A stretch of 64,000 bases of DNA from Massilia endophytica. Its GTDB lineage: Bacteria > Pseudomonadota > Gammaproteobacteria > Burkholderiales > Burkholderiaceae_D. Below are positions 47,882-61,076 of the stretch, piece by piece; the stretch's first letter is position 1, and every line of letters begins with the position of its first letter. The position numbers and the translations under genes were made by a program. The stretch lies in the NCBI RefSeq assembly GCF_021165955.1, contig NZ_CP088952.1:4340001-4404000 (forward strand), read 5' to 3'. Under the pieces are notes generated by a model, which did no database searches, had not been told where the DNA came from, and saw only the letters and a program-made list of their open reading frames with translations.

Positions 47882-48042
47882 TTGACGGCTATAGTTCAAG
47901 CATTTACTACTGTGTTTGATGAGTTTTACTACTACCCTAAGTACACACATTGCTGTGTGCGCTTAATAAAACTTTACTTCTTCCAGATTGTTAAAGAACG
48001 AGTACTACTTTTATCTAAGGTTCGGACCTTACATAAAAGCAG
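47882..48042 (-). other. tRNA-Ala to 23S spacer, operon 1
   Basis: It contains a boxA-like TTCTTTAACA (47998-47989), one strand of the 23S processing stem (pairing with the 23S-5S spacer at about 44940-44999), and two small hairpins specific to this copy: CACACA-TTGC-TGTGTG (47944-47959) and AAGGT-TCGG-ACCTT near 48018-48031. No tRNA or protein gene. Confidence 0.6.
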
Positions 48043-48118
48043 TGGTGGAGGATGACGGGATCGAACCGACGACCCCCTGCTTGCAAAGCAGGTGCTCTCC
48101 CAGCTGAGCTAATCCCCC
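48043..48118 (-). tRNA. tRNA-Ala (TGC anticodon), operon 1
   Basis: 76 bases with encoded CCA; acceptor GGGGGAT/ATCCTCC, anticodon loop TTTGCAA, T loop GTTCGATCC. Confidence 0.97.
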
Positions 48119-48127
48119 GCGTGTACT

Positions 48128-48204
48128 TGGTGGGTCTGGTTGGGCTCGAACCAACGACCCCCGCGTTATCAACACGGTGCTCTAACCAGCTGAGCTACAG
48201 ACCC
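48128..48204 (-). tRNA. tRNA-Ile (GAT anticodon), operon 1
   Basis: 77 bases with encoded CCA; acceptor GGGTCTG/CAGACCC, anticodon loop TTGATAA, T loop GTTCGAGCC. Confidence 0.97.
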
Positions 48205-48264
48205 GCGCTCGTTTCTTCTTCTACTAACAGCCGATAAGTGTGAACGTTTGAGTCCGTGCGACTC

Positions 48265-49799
<1,535 letters not shown>

Positions 49800-50099
49800 A
49801 TCTCTGTTTTCCAGTGTTTCCACTGGGGTCATTCACTCAAAATACTGACATATTTCTTGTGAACGTTTGAATCTATTATTTGAGCATCGAAGCCTAAGCT
49901 CCGTGCACTTCTTCAAACGCCCACACTTATCGACTGTTAATTTTTAAAGATCCTGCTGTTCCGATGAAGCGTTTTGTTCATCAGCAGAGAGGCGAGATTA
50001 TGAAGCGTTTCGCGTACTCCGTCAACCCCTCTCATCCGCTTTGCTGCTAGTGCAGCGCGGCAGGGACAGAACTATAGCAAACGGAATGCGCGTCCGCAA
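49800..50099 (-). promoter_or_regulatory. Promoters and leader of rRNA operon 1
   Basis: Two tandem sigma-70 promoters on minus: upstream TTGCGG (50099-50094), 17 bases, TATAGT (50076-50071); downstream TTGACG (50025-50020), 17 bases, CATAAT (50002-49997). The leader carries a boxA-like TCTTTAAAAATT (about 49951-49940), a strand that pairs with the 16S 3' flank (AACAG, GATAAGTGTG, CGTTTG), and a hairpin CCAGTG/CACTGG (49811-49826). No protein gene is seen in this 337-base gap. Confidence 0.75.
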
Positions 50100-50136
50100 G
50101 GTCTGCGACGCAACTTTGCTCGGGCCTGTATAGTGG

Positions 50137-52263
50137 ATGCCAAATTATCTATGGGAAAAATTCGTGCAGCATTGCCTTAAAACCCTTGCCGCGCTGTGCG
50201 CGGCGGCGGCTGGCGCCGCCCAGGCGCAGCAGGACCTGGCAGGTGTCGTGGTCGTCACCGCCAACCGCAACGAACACGCCAGCATCAATGTCCCCGCCGC
50301 GATCGACGTGATCGGCGCCGCGCGTATCCGCGAAGGGCAGATGCGGGTCAACGCCTCCGAATCGCTGGCCGCCGTGCCCGGCCTGGTGGTGCAGAACCGC
50401 CAGAACTACGCCCAGGACCTGCAGATTTCCTCGCGCGGCTTCGGCGCCCGTTCCGCTTTCGGCGTGCGGGGCGTGCGCCTGATCGCCGACGGCATTCCCG
50501 CCACCATGCCCGATGGGCAGGGCCAGGCCGCAACCTTCAATCTGGACCGCGCGCAACGGATCGAAGTCCTGCGCGGGCCCTTCTCGGCGCTTTACGGCAA
50601 TCACGCGGGCGGCGTGGTGCAGCTGTTCACGGAAGAAGGCAAGGCGCCCGCCTCGGTCGAGGTGTCGGCGATGGGCGGCAGCGACGGCATGCGCAAGACC
50701 GATGTCAGCGCCCAGGGCCGCGAGGGACGCTTCGGCTATGTGCTCGACGCCTCGCGCTTCGAAACCGACGGCTATCGCGAACACAGCGCGGCCCGGCGCG
50801 AGCAGCAGTACGCGAAGCTGAGCTTCGAGCCTTCAACGCATAGCAAGGTGACCCTTGTGGCGAGCGGACTGCGGCAGAAGAATACGCAGGACCCGCTGGG
50901 CGTGCAGTGGGCGACTTTCCTGCACGATCCCCGTGCTGGCGAGATCGATCCCGCGGATACCGCATCTCCCAAGCGCAGCTTCGCGGAGCGCTACAACACG
51001 CGCAAGAGCATCGACCATCAACAGATCGGAGCGACATACGACCTGCACTTCGGCGAAAACCGCCTGCGCGTACTGGCCTACGGCGGTAACCGCGAAGTGA
51101 TCCAGTACCAGTCGTTCTCGCGCGCATTCCAGGCTCCGCCTTCGCACTCGGGCGGCGTCGTGGACTTCGACCGCGAATTCCATGGCGCAGGTATCAGCTG
51201 GCTGGATGTGCACCGCTTTGCCGATGGCGTGCTGCGCACCACCGTGGGCGCCGACTTCGACCGCTCAAGCGACGACCGCACCGGATACGAGAACTTCGTC
51301 GGCACGCAACTGGGCGTACGCGGGGCGCTGCGCCGCGACGAGCGCGATGTGGTGTCGAATGCCGATCCCTACGTGCAGACGGAATGGCAAAGCGGCGCCT
51401 GGCAGCTGACCGCTGGCCTGCGCCACAGCCGCGTGAAAGTGGAGGTGGACGACCACTTCCTCGGCAACGGCAACGACAGCGGCGGAATGACCTTTGTGCG
51501 CAGGACGCCCGTCGCCGGGGTTACCTACAAGGCCGCGCCGACCCTGAACATCTACGCCAGCGCCGCACGCGGCTTCGAAACGCCAACGCTGAATGAGCTG
51601 TTCTACTCGGGAGCAGGTACAGGCTTCAATTTCGGCCTGCGCCCCGCGCGCAGTACGCATGTGGAGCTGGGAGCAAAAATGCAGCTCGCCCCGCATACCC
51701 GCATCGATTTCGCTGCCTTCGAAGTGCGCACACGCGACGAGCTCGTGGTGGACGTGTCGAGCGGAGGGCGTACCAGCTACCGCAATGCCAGCAAGACGCT
51801 GCGACAGGGCTTTGAGCTCTCCGCCGATTCCAGCTGGAGCTACGGCTTCAGCTCCCGCCTTGCGCTGACTACGCTGCGCGCAGTCTACGACCAGGCTTTC
51901 GGCAACGTGCGCGAGGGGAACCGGCTCCCCGGCGTCCCGCGTGGTACGGCGTACGCCGAACTGGCATGGAAGGATTCGGAAGGCCGATTCGGCGCCGCGC
52001 TCGAAGCGCTGGCCAATGCGAAGGTCTATGTCGAGGACGGCAACAGCGAGAAGCCCGCACCGGGCTATGGGGTAGTGAATTTCCGCGTGAACGCCGCACA
52101 GGGCATGGGCGGCTGGACCATCCGCGAGTTCGCCCGGCTGAACAACCTGCTGGACAAAACTTACGTTGGCTCGGTGATTGTGGGCGATGCGAGCAAGCGC
52201 TATTACGAAGCCGCACCCGGCCGCAACTGGCAGGCGGGCGTCACTGCGCAGTATTCGTTCTGA
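50137..52263 (+). CDS. TonB-dependent outer-membrane receptor
   Basis: Ligand-gated outer-membrane channel of 708 residues. A signal peptide ends at GAAQA, followed by a TonB-box-like VVVVTANR, a plug domain (residues about 35-165: GFGARSAFGVRGVRLIADGIPATMPDGQGQ, IEVLRGPFSALYGNHAGG), a 22-strand-type barrel, and terminal TAQYSF. It resembles siderophore receptors broadly; the ligand is unknown. The ATG at 50137 has no ribosome site; GTG at 50164 preceded by GGGA would give a shorter signal peptide and fits a possible TATAGT -10 at 50129. Its end overlaps rtcA by 23 bases. Confidence 0.9.
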   Translation: MPNYLWEKFVQHCLKTLAALCAAAAGAAQAQQDLAGVVVVTANRNEHASINVPAAIDVIGAARIREGQMRVNASESLAAVPGLVVQNRQNYAQDLQISSRGFGARSAFGVRGVRLIADGIPATMPDGQGQAATFNLDRAQRIEVLRGPFSALYGNHAGGVVQLFTEEGKAPASVEVSAMGGSDGMRKTDVSAQGREGRFGYVLDASRFETDGYREHSAARREQQYAKLSFEPSTHSKVTLVASGLRQKNTQDPLGVQWATFLHDPRAGEIDPADTASPKRSFAERYNTRKSIDHQQIGATYDLHFGENRLRVLAYGGNREVIQYQSFSRAFQAPPSHSGGVVDFDREFHGAGISWLDVHRFADGVLRTTVGADFDRSSDDRTGYENFVGTQLGVRGALRRDERDVVSNADPYVQTEWQSGAWQLTAGLRHSRVKVEVDDHFLGNGNDSGGMTFVRRTPVAGVTYKAAPTLNIYASAARGFETPTLNELFYSGAGTGFNFGLRPARSTHVELGAKMQLAPHTRIDFAAFEVRTRDELVVDVSSGGRTSYRNASKTLRQGFELSADSSWSYGFSSRLALTTLRAVYDQAFGNVREGNRLPGVPRGTAYAELAWKDSEGRFGAALEALANAKVYVEDGNSEKPAPGYGVVNFRVNAAQGMGGWTIREFARLNNLLDKTYVGSVIVGDASKRYYEAAPGRNWQAGVTAQYSF

Positions 52264-53269
52264 CGGTGCAGGTGCTGAACTTCTCGCCCTGCTCGAAGGT
52301 AATCGAGACCGGCAGGAAGTGCGCGATCACCTCGGCATTCGTGATGGCGTGCTGCGATACGTGGTCGAGGGTGTAGCGCCCACCGCCAGCCAGCGCCATC
52401 GGCAGCATGAGCTGGTCGCCCAGGTGCTCCCCCACCGCAGCGCCCGAAGCGAGGTAACGCTGCGCTTCGAGCAGCGCATTTCCGGCAATCGCTTCGGCGC
52501 GCGCCGATTTCTCGCCGACGCCTGAGAATACCTCCGTCGCGTTCTCGCCCTCCAAGGTGATGAGGACGGCGTTGCCCGGCCCCTGGGTGTGTTCCAGCGC
52601 GTGCGCATGCAGCTGGGATGCGGGCCAGCCCAGCCCCTCGCCGATACAGGCCAGCTCGCGCTGCGCGACCGACAAGGGCAGCCGCGCCACGAATGCTTCC
52701 GAATACGCCTTGCACATGGCGCCCGGTTCCATCAATTCGATCTGGCGCAGGCGCGTGCAGGGCCACACCGCGGCGCAGACTTCACCTCCGCCGGCGGGAT
52801 AGAAGCCGAAGCGCTCGATCTCGATGTCCACGTTCGCGCCCATCTGCTCGATCACCCTGCGGTAGGCGCGCTGAAGGAACTGCGCGGGCGGGGCCTTGGG
52901 GTTATGCGTGCCACCGCTGACGGTGACGACCGAGGGCACATCCGCATACAGCAAGGCGGGTATCAGCGTTTGAAGAACAAGCGTGGAGCTGCCCGCAGTG
53001 CCTATGGAGAATTCGTACACGCCGCCCTTGACGCAGTGGGGCGTGAACTCCAGCGTGGTCGAGCCGACTTCGGCGTCCGAGACCTGGGCCGCGCAGACCG
53101 TGGCGGCGGCGCGCAAAGCGGCCAGGTGCTGGCGCATCAAGCCGCGCTTGGGACGGTTGGCGCGGATATTGATGATTCTGAACGGCCGCCCGGTAATCAT
53201 CGACAGCGTCAGCGATGAGCGCAGAATCTGGCCGCCACCTTCCCCCGTCGATCCATCGAGCTCGATCAT
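52241..53269 (-). CDS. rtcA: RNA 3'-terminal phosphate cyclase
   Basis: Converts RNA 3'-phosphate ends to 2',3'-cyclic phosphate with ATP. It has 342 residues: DGSTGEGGGQILRSSLTLS at the N-terminus, RANRPKRGLMRQHLAALRA, GGTHNPKAPP, EHLGDQLMLPMALAGGG, and His307 in SQHAITN, the equivalent of the nucleophilic His309 of E. coli. It starts three bases after rtcB, so they are one transcript. Confidence 0.97.
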   Translation of the reverse strand: MIELDGSTGEGGGQILRSSLTLSMITGRPFRIINIRANRPKRGLMRQHLAALRAAATVCAAQVSDAEVGSTTLEFTPHCVKGGVYEFSIGTAGSSTLVLQTLIPALLYADVPSVVTVSGGTHNPKAPPAQFLQRAYRRVIEQMGANVDIEIERFGFYPAGGGEVCAAVWPCTRLRQIELMEPGAMCKAYSEAFVARLPLSVAQRELACIGEGLGWPASQLHAHALEHTQGPGNAVLITLEGENATEVFSGVGEKSARAEAIAGNALLEAQRYLASGAAVGEHLGDQLMLPMALAGGGRYTLDHVSQHAITNAEVIAHFLPVSITFEQGEKFSTCTVRTNTAQ

Positions 53270-53272
53270 CGT

Positions 53273-54508
53273 TCAGCCTTTTACGCAAACGACCTGCTTG
53301 AGCGTGTGCACCACCTCCACGAGGTCGCGCTGCGCTTCCATCACCTTGTCGATATCCTTGTAGGCCATCGGGATCTCGTCGATCACGGCGGCATCCTTGC
53401 GGCATTCGACGCCTTGCGTGGCGCGGACCTGGTCTTCCAGCGAGAAGCGGCGCTTGGCCTCGTTGCGGCTCATGGTGCGGCCGGCGCCATGGCTGCAGCT
53501 CTGGAAGCTCTCTTCATTGCCCTTGCCGCGCACGATGTAGCTCTTCGCGCCCATCGAGCCAGGAATGATGCCCAGTTCTCCCTTGCGCGCCGATACAGCG
53601 CCCTTGCGCGTCACCAGCACCTCCCTGCCGAAGTGCGTTTCCTTCTGCACGTAGTTGTGGTGGCAGTTCACGGCTTCGACATGCGTTTCAAAAGGCTTCC
53701 TGATCACGGTGCGCACGGCGGCGATCAGGTTCTGCATCATCACCTCGCGGTTGATGCGCGCGAACTTCTGCGCCCAGCCCACCGCCTGCACGTAGTCGTC
53801 GTAGTGCTGGGTGCCTTCCTTGAGATAAGCCAGGTCCTGGTCGGGCAGGTTCGCGATGTGCGTGCGCATGTCCTGCTTGGCCTGCTCGATGAAGTGGGAG
53901 CCGATGGCGTTGCCCACACCGCGCGAACCCGAGTGGAGCATGAACCACACGGCGCCTTCCTCGTCGAGGCATACCTCGATGAAGTGGTTGCCCGTTCCGA
54001 GCGTGCCGAGATGCTTGTAGTTGTTGGTGTGGCGGAGCTTGGGCGTTTTGAGGCAGATCTCGTCGAATTCGTTCTTCAGCGTCATCCACGCGGCATCGAC
54101 AGCGGAAGGAGGGTTCTCCCAGGAGCCCGCGTCGCGGCCCTTGAAGCTGCGGGTCTTCGGCGAGAGCCCGTGCGGGATCGCCTTCTCGATGGCGCTGCGC
54201 AGGGGACCAAGGTTGTCCGGCAGGTCATTGGCGGTGAGCGTGGTTTTCGCAGCCATCATGCCGCAGCCGATATCGACACCCACCGCCGCGGGAATGACGG
54301 CGCCCAGCGTTGGAATCACGCTGCCGATGGTGGAGCCCTTGCCCAGGTGCACGTCCGGCATGACCGCAATGTGCTTGTAGATGAAGGGCATCTTCGCCGT
54401 GCTCGCCAGCTGTGCCTTCGCCTCCTGCTCGACAGGTACGCCACGCGTCCACATTTTCACGGGACTGCCGCCAGGCACGTCCAGTGTCTCGAAATCCTCA
54501 GTCTTCAT
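53273..54508 (-). CDS. rtcB: RNA-splicing ligase RtcB
   Basis: GTP-dependent ligase joining 2',3'-cyclic-phosphate (or 3'-phosphate) and 5'-OH RNA ends. The 411 residues include every key residue: Asp79 and Cys82 (VGVDIGCGM), Asn174-His175 (GTGNHFIE), His192 (LHSGSRGVG), His283-His284 (NCHHNY) and the guanylylated His340 (CSHGAGR). Start at 54508 (MKTEDFETLDVPGG); an ATG at 54547 is less likely. No archease gene and no RtcR regulator gene are seen; a Crp-type regulator precedes it by 43 bases. Confidence 0.97.
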   Translation of the reverse strand: MKTEDFETLDVPGGSPVKMWTRGVPVEQEAKAQLASTAKMPFIYKHIAVMPDVHLGKGSTIGSVIPTLGAVIPAAVGVDIGCGMMAAKTTLTANDLPDNLGPLRSAIEKAIPHGLSPKTRSFKGRDAGSWENPPSAVDAAWMTLKNEFDEICLKTPKLRHTNNYKHLGTLGTGNHFIEVCLDEEGAVWFMLHSGSRGVGNAIGSHFIEQAKQDMRTHIANLPDQDLAYLKEGTQHYDDYVQAVGWAQKFARINREVMMQNLIAAVRTVIRKPFETHVEAVNCHHNYVQKETHFGREVLVTRKGAVSARKGELGIIPGSMGAKSYIVRGKGNEESFQSCSHGAGRTMSRNEAKRRFSLEDQVRATQGVECRKDAAVIDEIPMAYKDIDKVMEAQRDLVEVVHTLKQVVCVKG

Positions 54509-54551
54509 GGCTGGCATTATCTGCCAACTCGCAGAAGGCCCGCGCACACGA

Positions 54552-55142
54552 TCAGAGAAACCGGATGGTGCGCCCCTCGCGTTCGATCACGCCTGCCTTC
54601 GCGAGATTGGCGAGGCAGCGGTAATAGACCTCGTGTGCGAGCCCAAGCTCGCTCGCGACATGCAGCAAAGGATGTGCAAAGGTCAGCGCCGACGCACCCG
54701 CCGGCAGCGACAGGCGCAGGTGCTGCAAGGTACGCTCCTGGGCGCTGCGGATATTGCGCAGTTCGGCGAGCGTACGCGCCCGGTGCAGCTGGCGCGTTAC
54801 GCGCTCGAGGAATAGCAAGGAAAGGCTGGCGTCCGCCGCCATGCGCTGCAGGAGGACGGCCTTGCTGAGCACCCGCAGTCCGCATGCGCCGTGCGTTACG
54901 GCGTTGCAGTGATAGCGTTCCGTGAACAAGGCTCCCTCGGCGAAGAATTCGCCGGGGCCGGCGGTGTGCAGTGTGATGAGCTGCCCATCCTCGAGGTGGC
55001 GCAGGAGGCGTACGTGGCCACTCTCCAGAAAGTAGACCTGCTGCGCGGGGGCTCCTTGCAGGAATACCGAGGCGCCGTCCGGCAGCGACAGGTGGCTTGC
55101 CGCCACCGATTCAAGCAGCGCGGCCGGCGTCTCAGTGCCCAT
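54552..55142 (-). CDS. Crp/Fnr-family transcriptional regulator
   Basis: Protein of 196 residues: a cyclic-nucleotide-binding-like barrel at residues about 15-110 (DGASVFLQGAPAQQVYFLESGHVRLLRHLEDGQLITLHTAGPGEFFAEGALF) and a C-terminal winged helix (HVASELGLAHEVYYRCLANLAKAGVIEREGRTIRFL). The cAMP-contact arginine and serine pair of true CRP is not evident and there are no N-terminal Fnr-type iron-sulfur cysteines, so the signal is unknown. The ATG at 55142 overlaps the upstream gene by 11 bases, and rtcB follows by 43, making it part of the RNA-repair operon. Confidence 0.9.
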   Translation of the reverse strand: MGTETPAALLESVAASHLSLPDGASVFLQGAPAQQVYFLESGHVRLLRHLEDGQLITLHTAGPGEFFAEGALFTERYHCNAVTHGACGLRVLSKAVLLQRMAADASLSLLFLERVTRQLHRARTLAELRNIRSAQERTLQHLRLSLPAGASALTFAHPLLHVASELGLAHEVYYRCLANLAKAGVIEREGRTIRFL

Positions 55143-55614
55143 GGTGCGCGTGCCCGGAAGTGGCATCGCTTCCGTGATCGCTCAACTGCGCGTCGAACCA
55201 CGCGTGGAGCGCTGCCTGCAAGGCTGCGTCCTTTGTCGAGTACGTGATCTGGGCGCCATTGGCCAGCGGCGCATACTTTATCGATACCGCGCCTGGAGGA
55301 GCTGCCTTCAGCCTGGCCAGGCCAGGCATCCCATCGCCATGCAGTGCCGATGGGCCCGAAAAGTCTCCTGCCGAGAAAGCGGCGGCGATGTGCCTGAGAT
55401 GTACCTGCACAAGGTCGCGCTGGTTCGTCTCCGACAGGTTCTTTACGAGGACCTTCTGCACGCCGCCATCCGGCGTTTTCGTGAACACGTGCGTGGTGGC
55501 GTGCAGGGAAAAAGGCATCACCAGGGGCCCGCGAGCGCGAACTTCCTGTTCGCGCGTCTGGGCCAGGGCGCCGTGCGCAGCAAGCGCACCGATAAGCAGG
55601 GCAATGAGTTTCAT
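55132..55614 (-). CDS. Exported small protein of unknown function with His-rich tail
   Basis: Protein of 160 residues with a signal peptide (MKLIALLIGALAAHGALA-Q), so periplasmic. The mature part has MPFSLHATTHVFTKTPDGGVQKVLVKN, HLRHIAAAFSAGDFSGPSALHGDGMPGLARLKA and ITYSTKDAALQAALHAWFDAQLSDHG, and ends SGHAHHGH, suggesting metal binding. I recall related proteins carrying a doubtful aspartate carbamoyltransferase label; nothing here supports that activity. It is the first gene of the Crp-rtcB-rtcA transcript. Confidence 0.85.
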   Translation of the reverse strand: MKLIALLIGALAAHGALAQTREQEVRARGPLVMPFSLHATTHVFTKTPDGGVQKVLVKNLSETNQRDLVQVHLRHIAAAFSAGDFSGPSALHGDGMPGLARLKAAPPGAVSIKYAPLANGAQITYSTKDAALQAALHAWFDAQLSDHGSDATSGHAHHGH

Positions 55615-55642
55615 GACTTTCCTTCGAGTGATAGAGCAGCGA

Positions 55643-55685
55643 ACTCTAACGCTCGGCAGCGAGGAAAAATATGACTGAAATCATA
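55643..55685 (-). promoter_or_regulatory. CRP-like operator and promoter of the rtc operon
   Basis: TATGA-N6-TCATA (55670-55685) has the half-site spacing of CRP sites. A TAGAGT -10 (55648-55643) lies such that the palindrome centre would be near -41, the class II activator position, and the -35 is poor. It is 56 bases upstream of the first gene of an operon that itself encodes a Crp-type protein. Confidence 0.5.
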
Positions 55686-55698
55686 GCCCCAAAAAGAA

Positions 55699-55727
55699 AA
55701 AGCCCGCTAGATCTTCTAGCGGGCTTT
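55699..55727 (-). terminator. Terminator of rRNA operon 2
   Basis: Perfect 13-base stem AAAGCCCGCTAGA with its complement and a TCT loop, followed on minus by a T-rich run interrupted by one C. It differs in sequence from the terminator of operon 1. Confidence 0.88.
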
Positions 55728-55739
55728 CTCGGTATAACA

Positions 55740-55853
55740 GCCTGACGATAACCTACTTTCACACTGGTTGCAGCACTATCATCGGCGCAGAGTCGTTTCA
55801 CGGTCCTGTTCGGGATGGGAAGGGGTGGGACCGACTTGCTATGGTCATCAGGC
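55740..55853 (-). rRNA. rrf: 5S ribosomal RNA, operon 2
   Basis: Sequence identical to the 5S of operon 1 as read. Confidence 0.93.
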
Positions 55854-55955
55854 ATGACTTGTACGGCTGCAGCGATGTCGCTGCAGCCTGAATCTGGAAG
55901 AAGTAGAGGGTAGTGTTCTCAAACACTGGTAAATGCGCATAACCGTCAAGGTTAT

Positions 55956-58837
<2,882 letters not shown>

Positions 58838-59000
58838 TTGACGGCTATCGGTATCAAGCATTTACTACTGTGTTTGATGAGTTTTACTACTACCCTAAGT
58901 AAGTATCTTTCGATACTCGCTTAATAAAACTTTACTTCTTCCAGATTGTTAAAGAACGAGAACTACACTTACCAAAAACACTGGTTTTTCGTAAATGCAG
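58838..59000 (-). other. tRNA-Ala to 23S spacer, operon 2
   Basis: It carries boxA-like TTCTTTAACA (58956-58947) and the 23S processing-stem strand, as in operon 1, but its hairpins are different: AGTATC-TTTC-GATACT (58902-58917) and AAAAAC-ACTG-GTTTTT near 58975-58990. No coding sequence. Confidence 0.6.
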
Positions 59001-59076
59001 TGGTGGAGGATGACGGGATCGAACCGACGACCCCCTGCTTGCAAAGCAGGTGCTCTCCCAGCTGAGCTAATCCCCC
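59001..59076 (-). tRNA. tRNA-Ala (TGC anticodon), operon 2
   Basis: Identical to the operon 1 copy; CCA encoded. Confidence 0.97.
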
Positions 59077-59085
59077 GTATGTACT

Positions 59086-59162
59086 TGGTGGGTCTGGTTG
59101 GGCTCGAACCAACGACCCCCGCGTTATCAACACGGTGCTCTAACCAGCTGAGCTACAGACCC
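59086..59162 (-). tRNA. tRNA-Ile (GAT anticodon), operon 2
   Basis: Identical to the operon 1 copy; CCA encoded. Confidence 0.97.
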
Positions 59163-59222
59163 GCGCTCGTTTCTTCTTCTACTAACAGCCGATAAGTGTG
59201 AACGTTTGAGTCCGTGCGACTC

Positions 59223-60757
<1,535 letters not shown>

Positions 60758-61059
60758 ATCTCTGTTTTCCAATGTTTCCATTGGGGTCATTCACTCAAAA
60801 TACTGACATATTTCTTGTGAACGTTTGAATCTATTATTTGAGCATCGGAGCCTAAGCTCCGTGCACTTCTTCAAACGCCCACACTTATCGACTGTTAATT
60901 TTTAAAGATCCTGCTGTTCCGATGAAGCGTTTTGTTCATCAGCAGAGAGGCGAGATTATCCGCTGTTTCATCCAGCTCGTCAACCCCTCTTCGTTCGCTT
61001 CGCTGCGTGTGCTGCGTTGCGAGGGACAGAACTATAGCGAACCGGTGGCCGCAGCGCAA
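60758..61059 (-). promoter_or_regulatory. Promoters and leader of rRNA operon 2
   Basis: Tandem promoters on minus: TTGCGC (61059-61054), 17 bases, TATAGT (61036-61031); and TTGACG (60983-60978), 17 bases, GATAAT (60960-60955). The leader has the boxA-like motif, the 16S processing strand and a hairpin CCAATG/CATTGG (60769-60784). No gene lies in this 319-base gap. Confidence 0.75.
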
Positions 61060-61076
61060 GGGTAAAATGTGAATTT

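Noticed and set aside
55132..55614. Aspartate carbamoyltransferase label for the exported small protein
   Set aside because: It is 160 residues with a signal peptide and lacks any carbamoyl-phosphate or aspartate binding motif.
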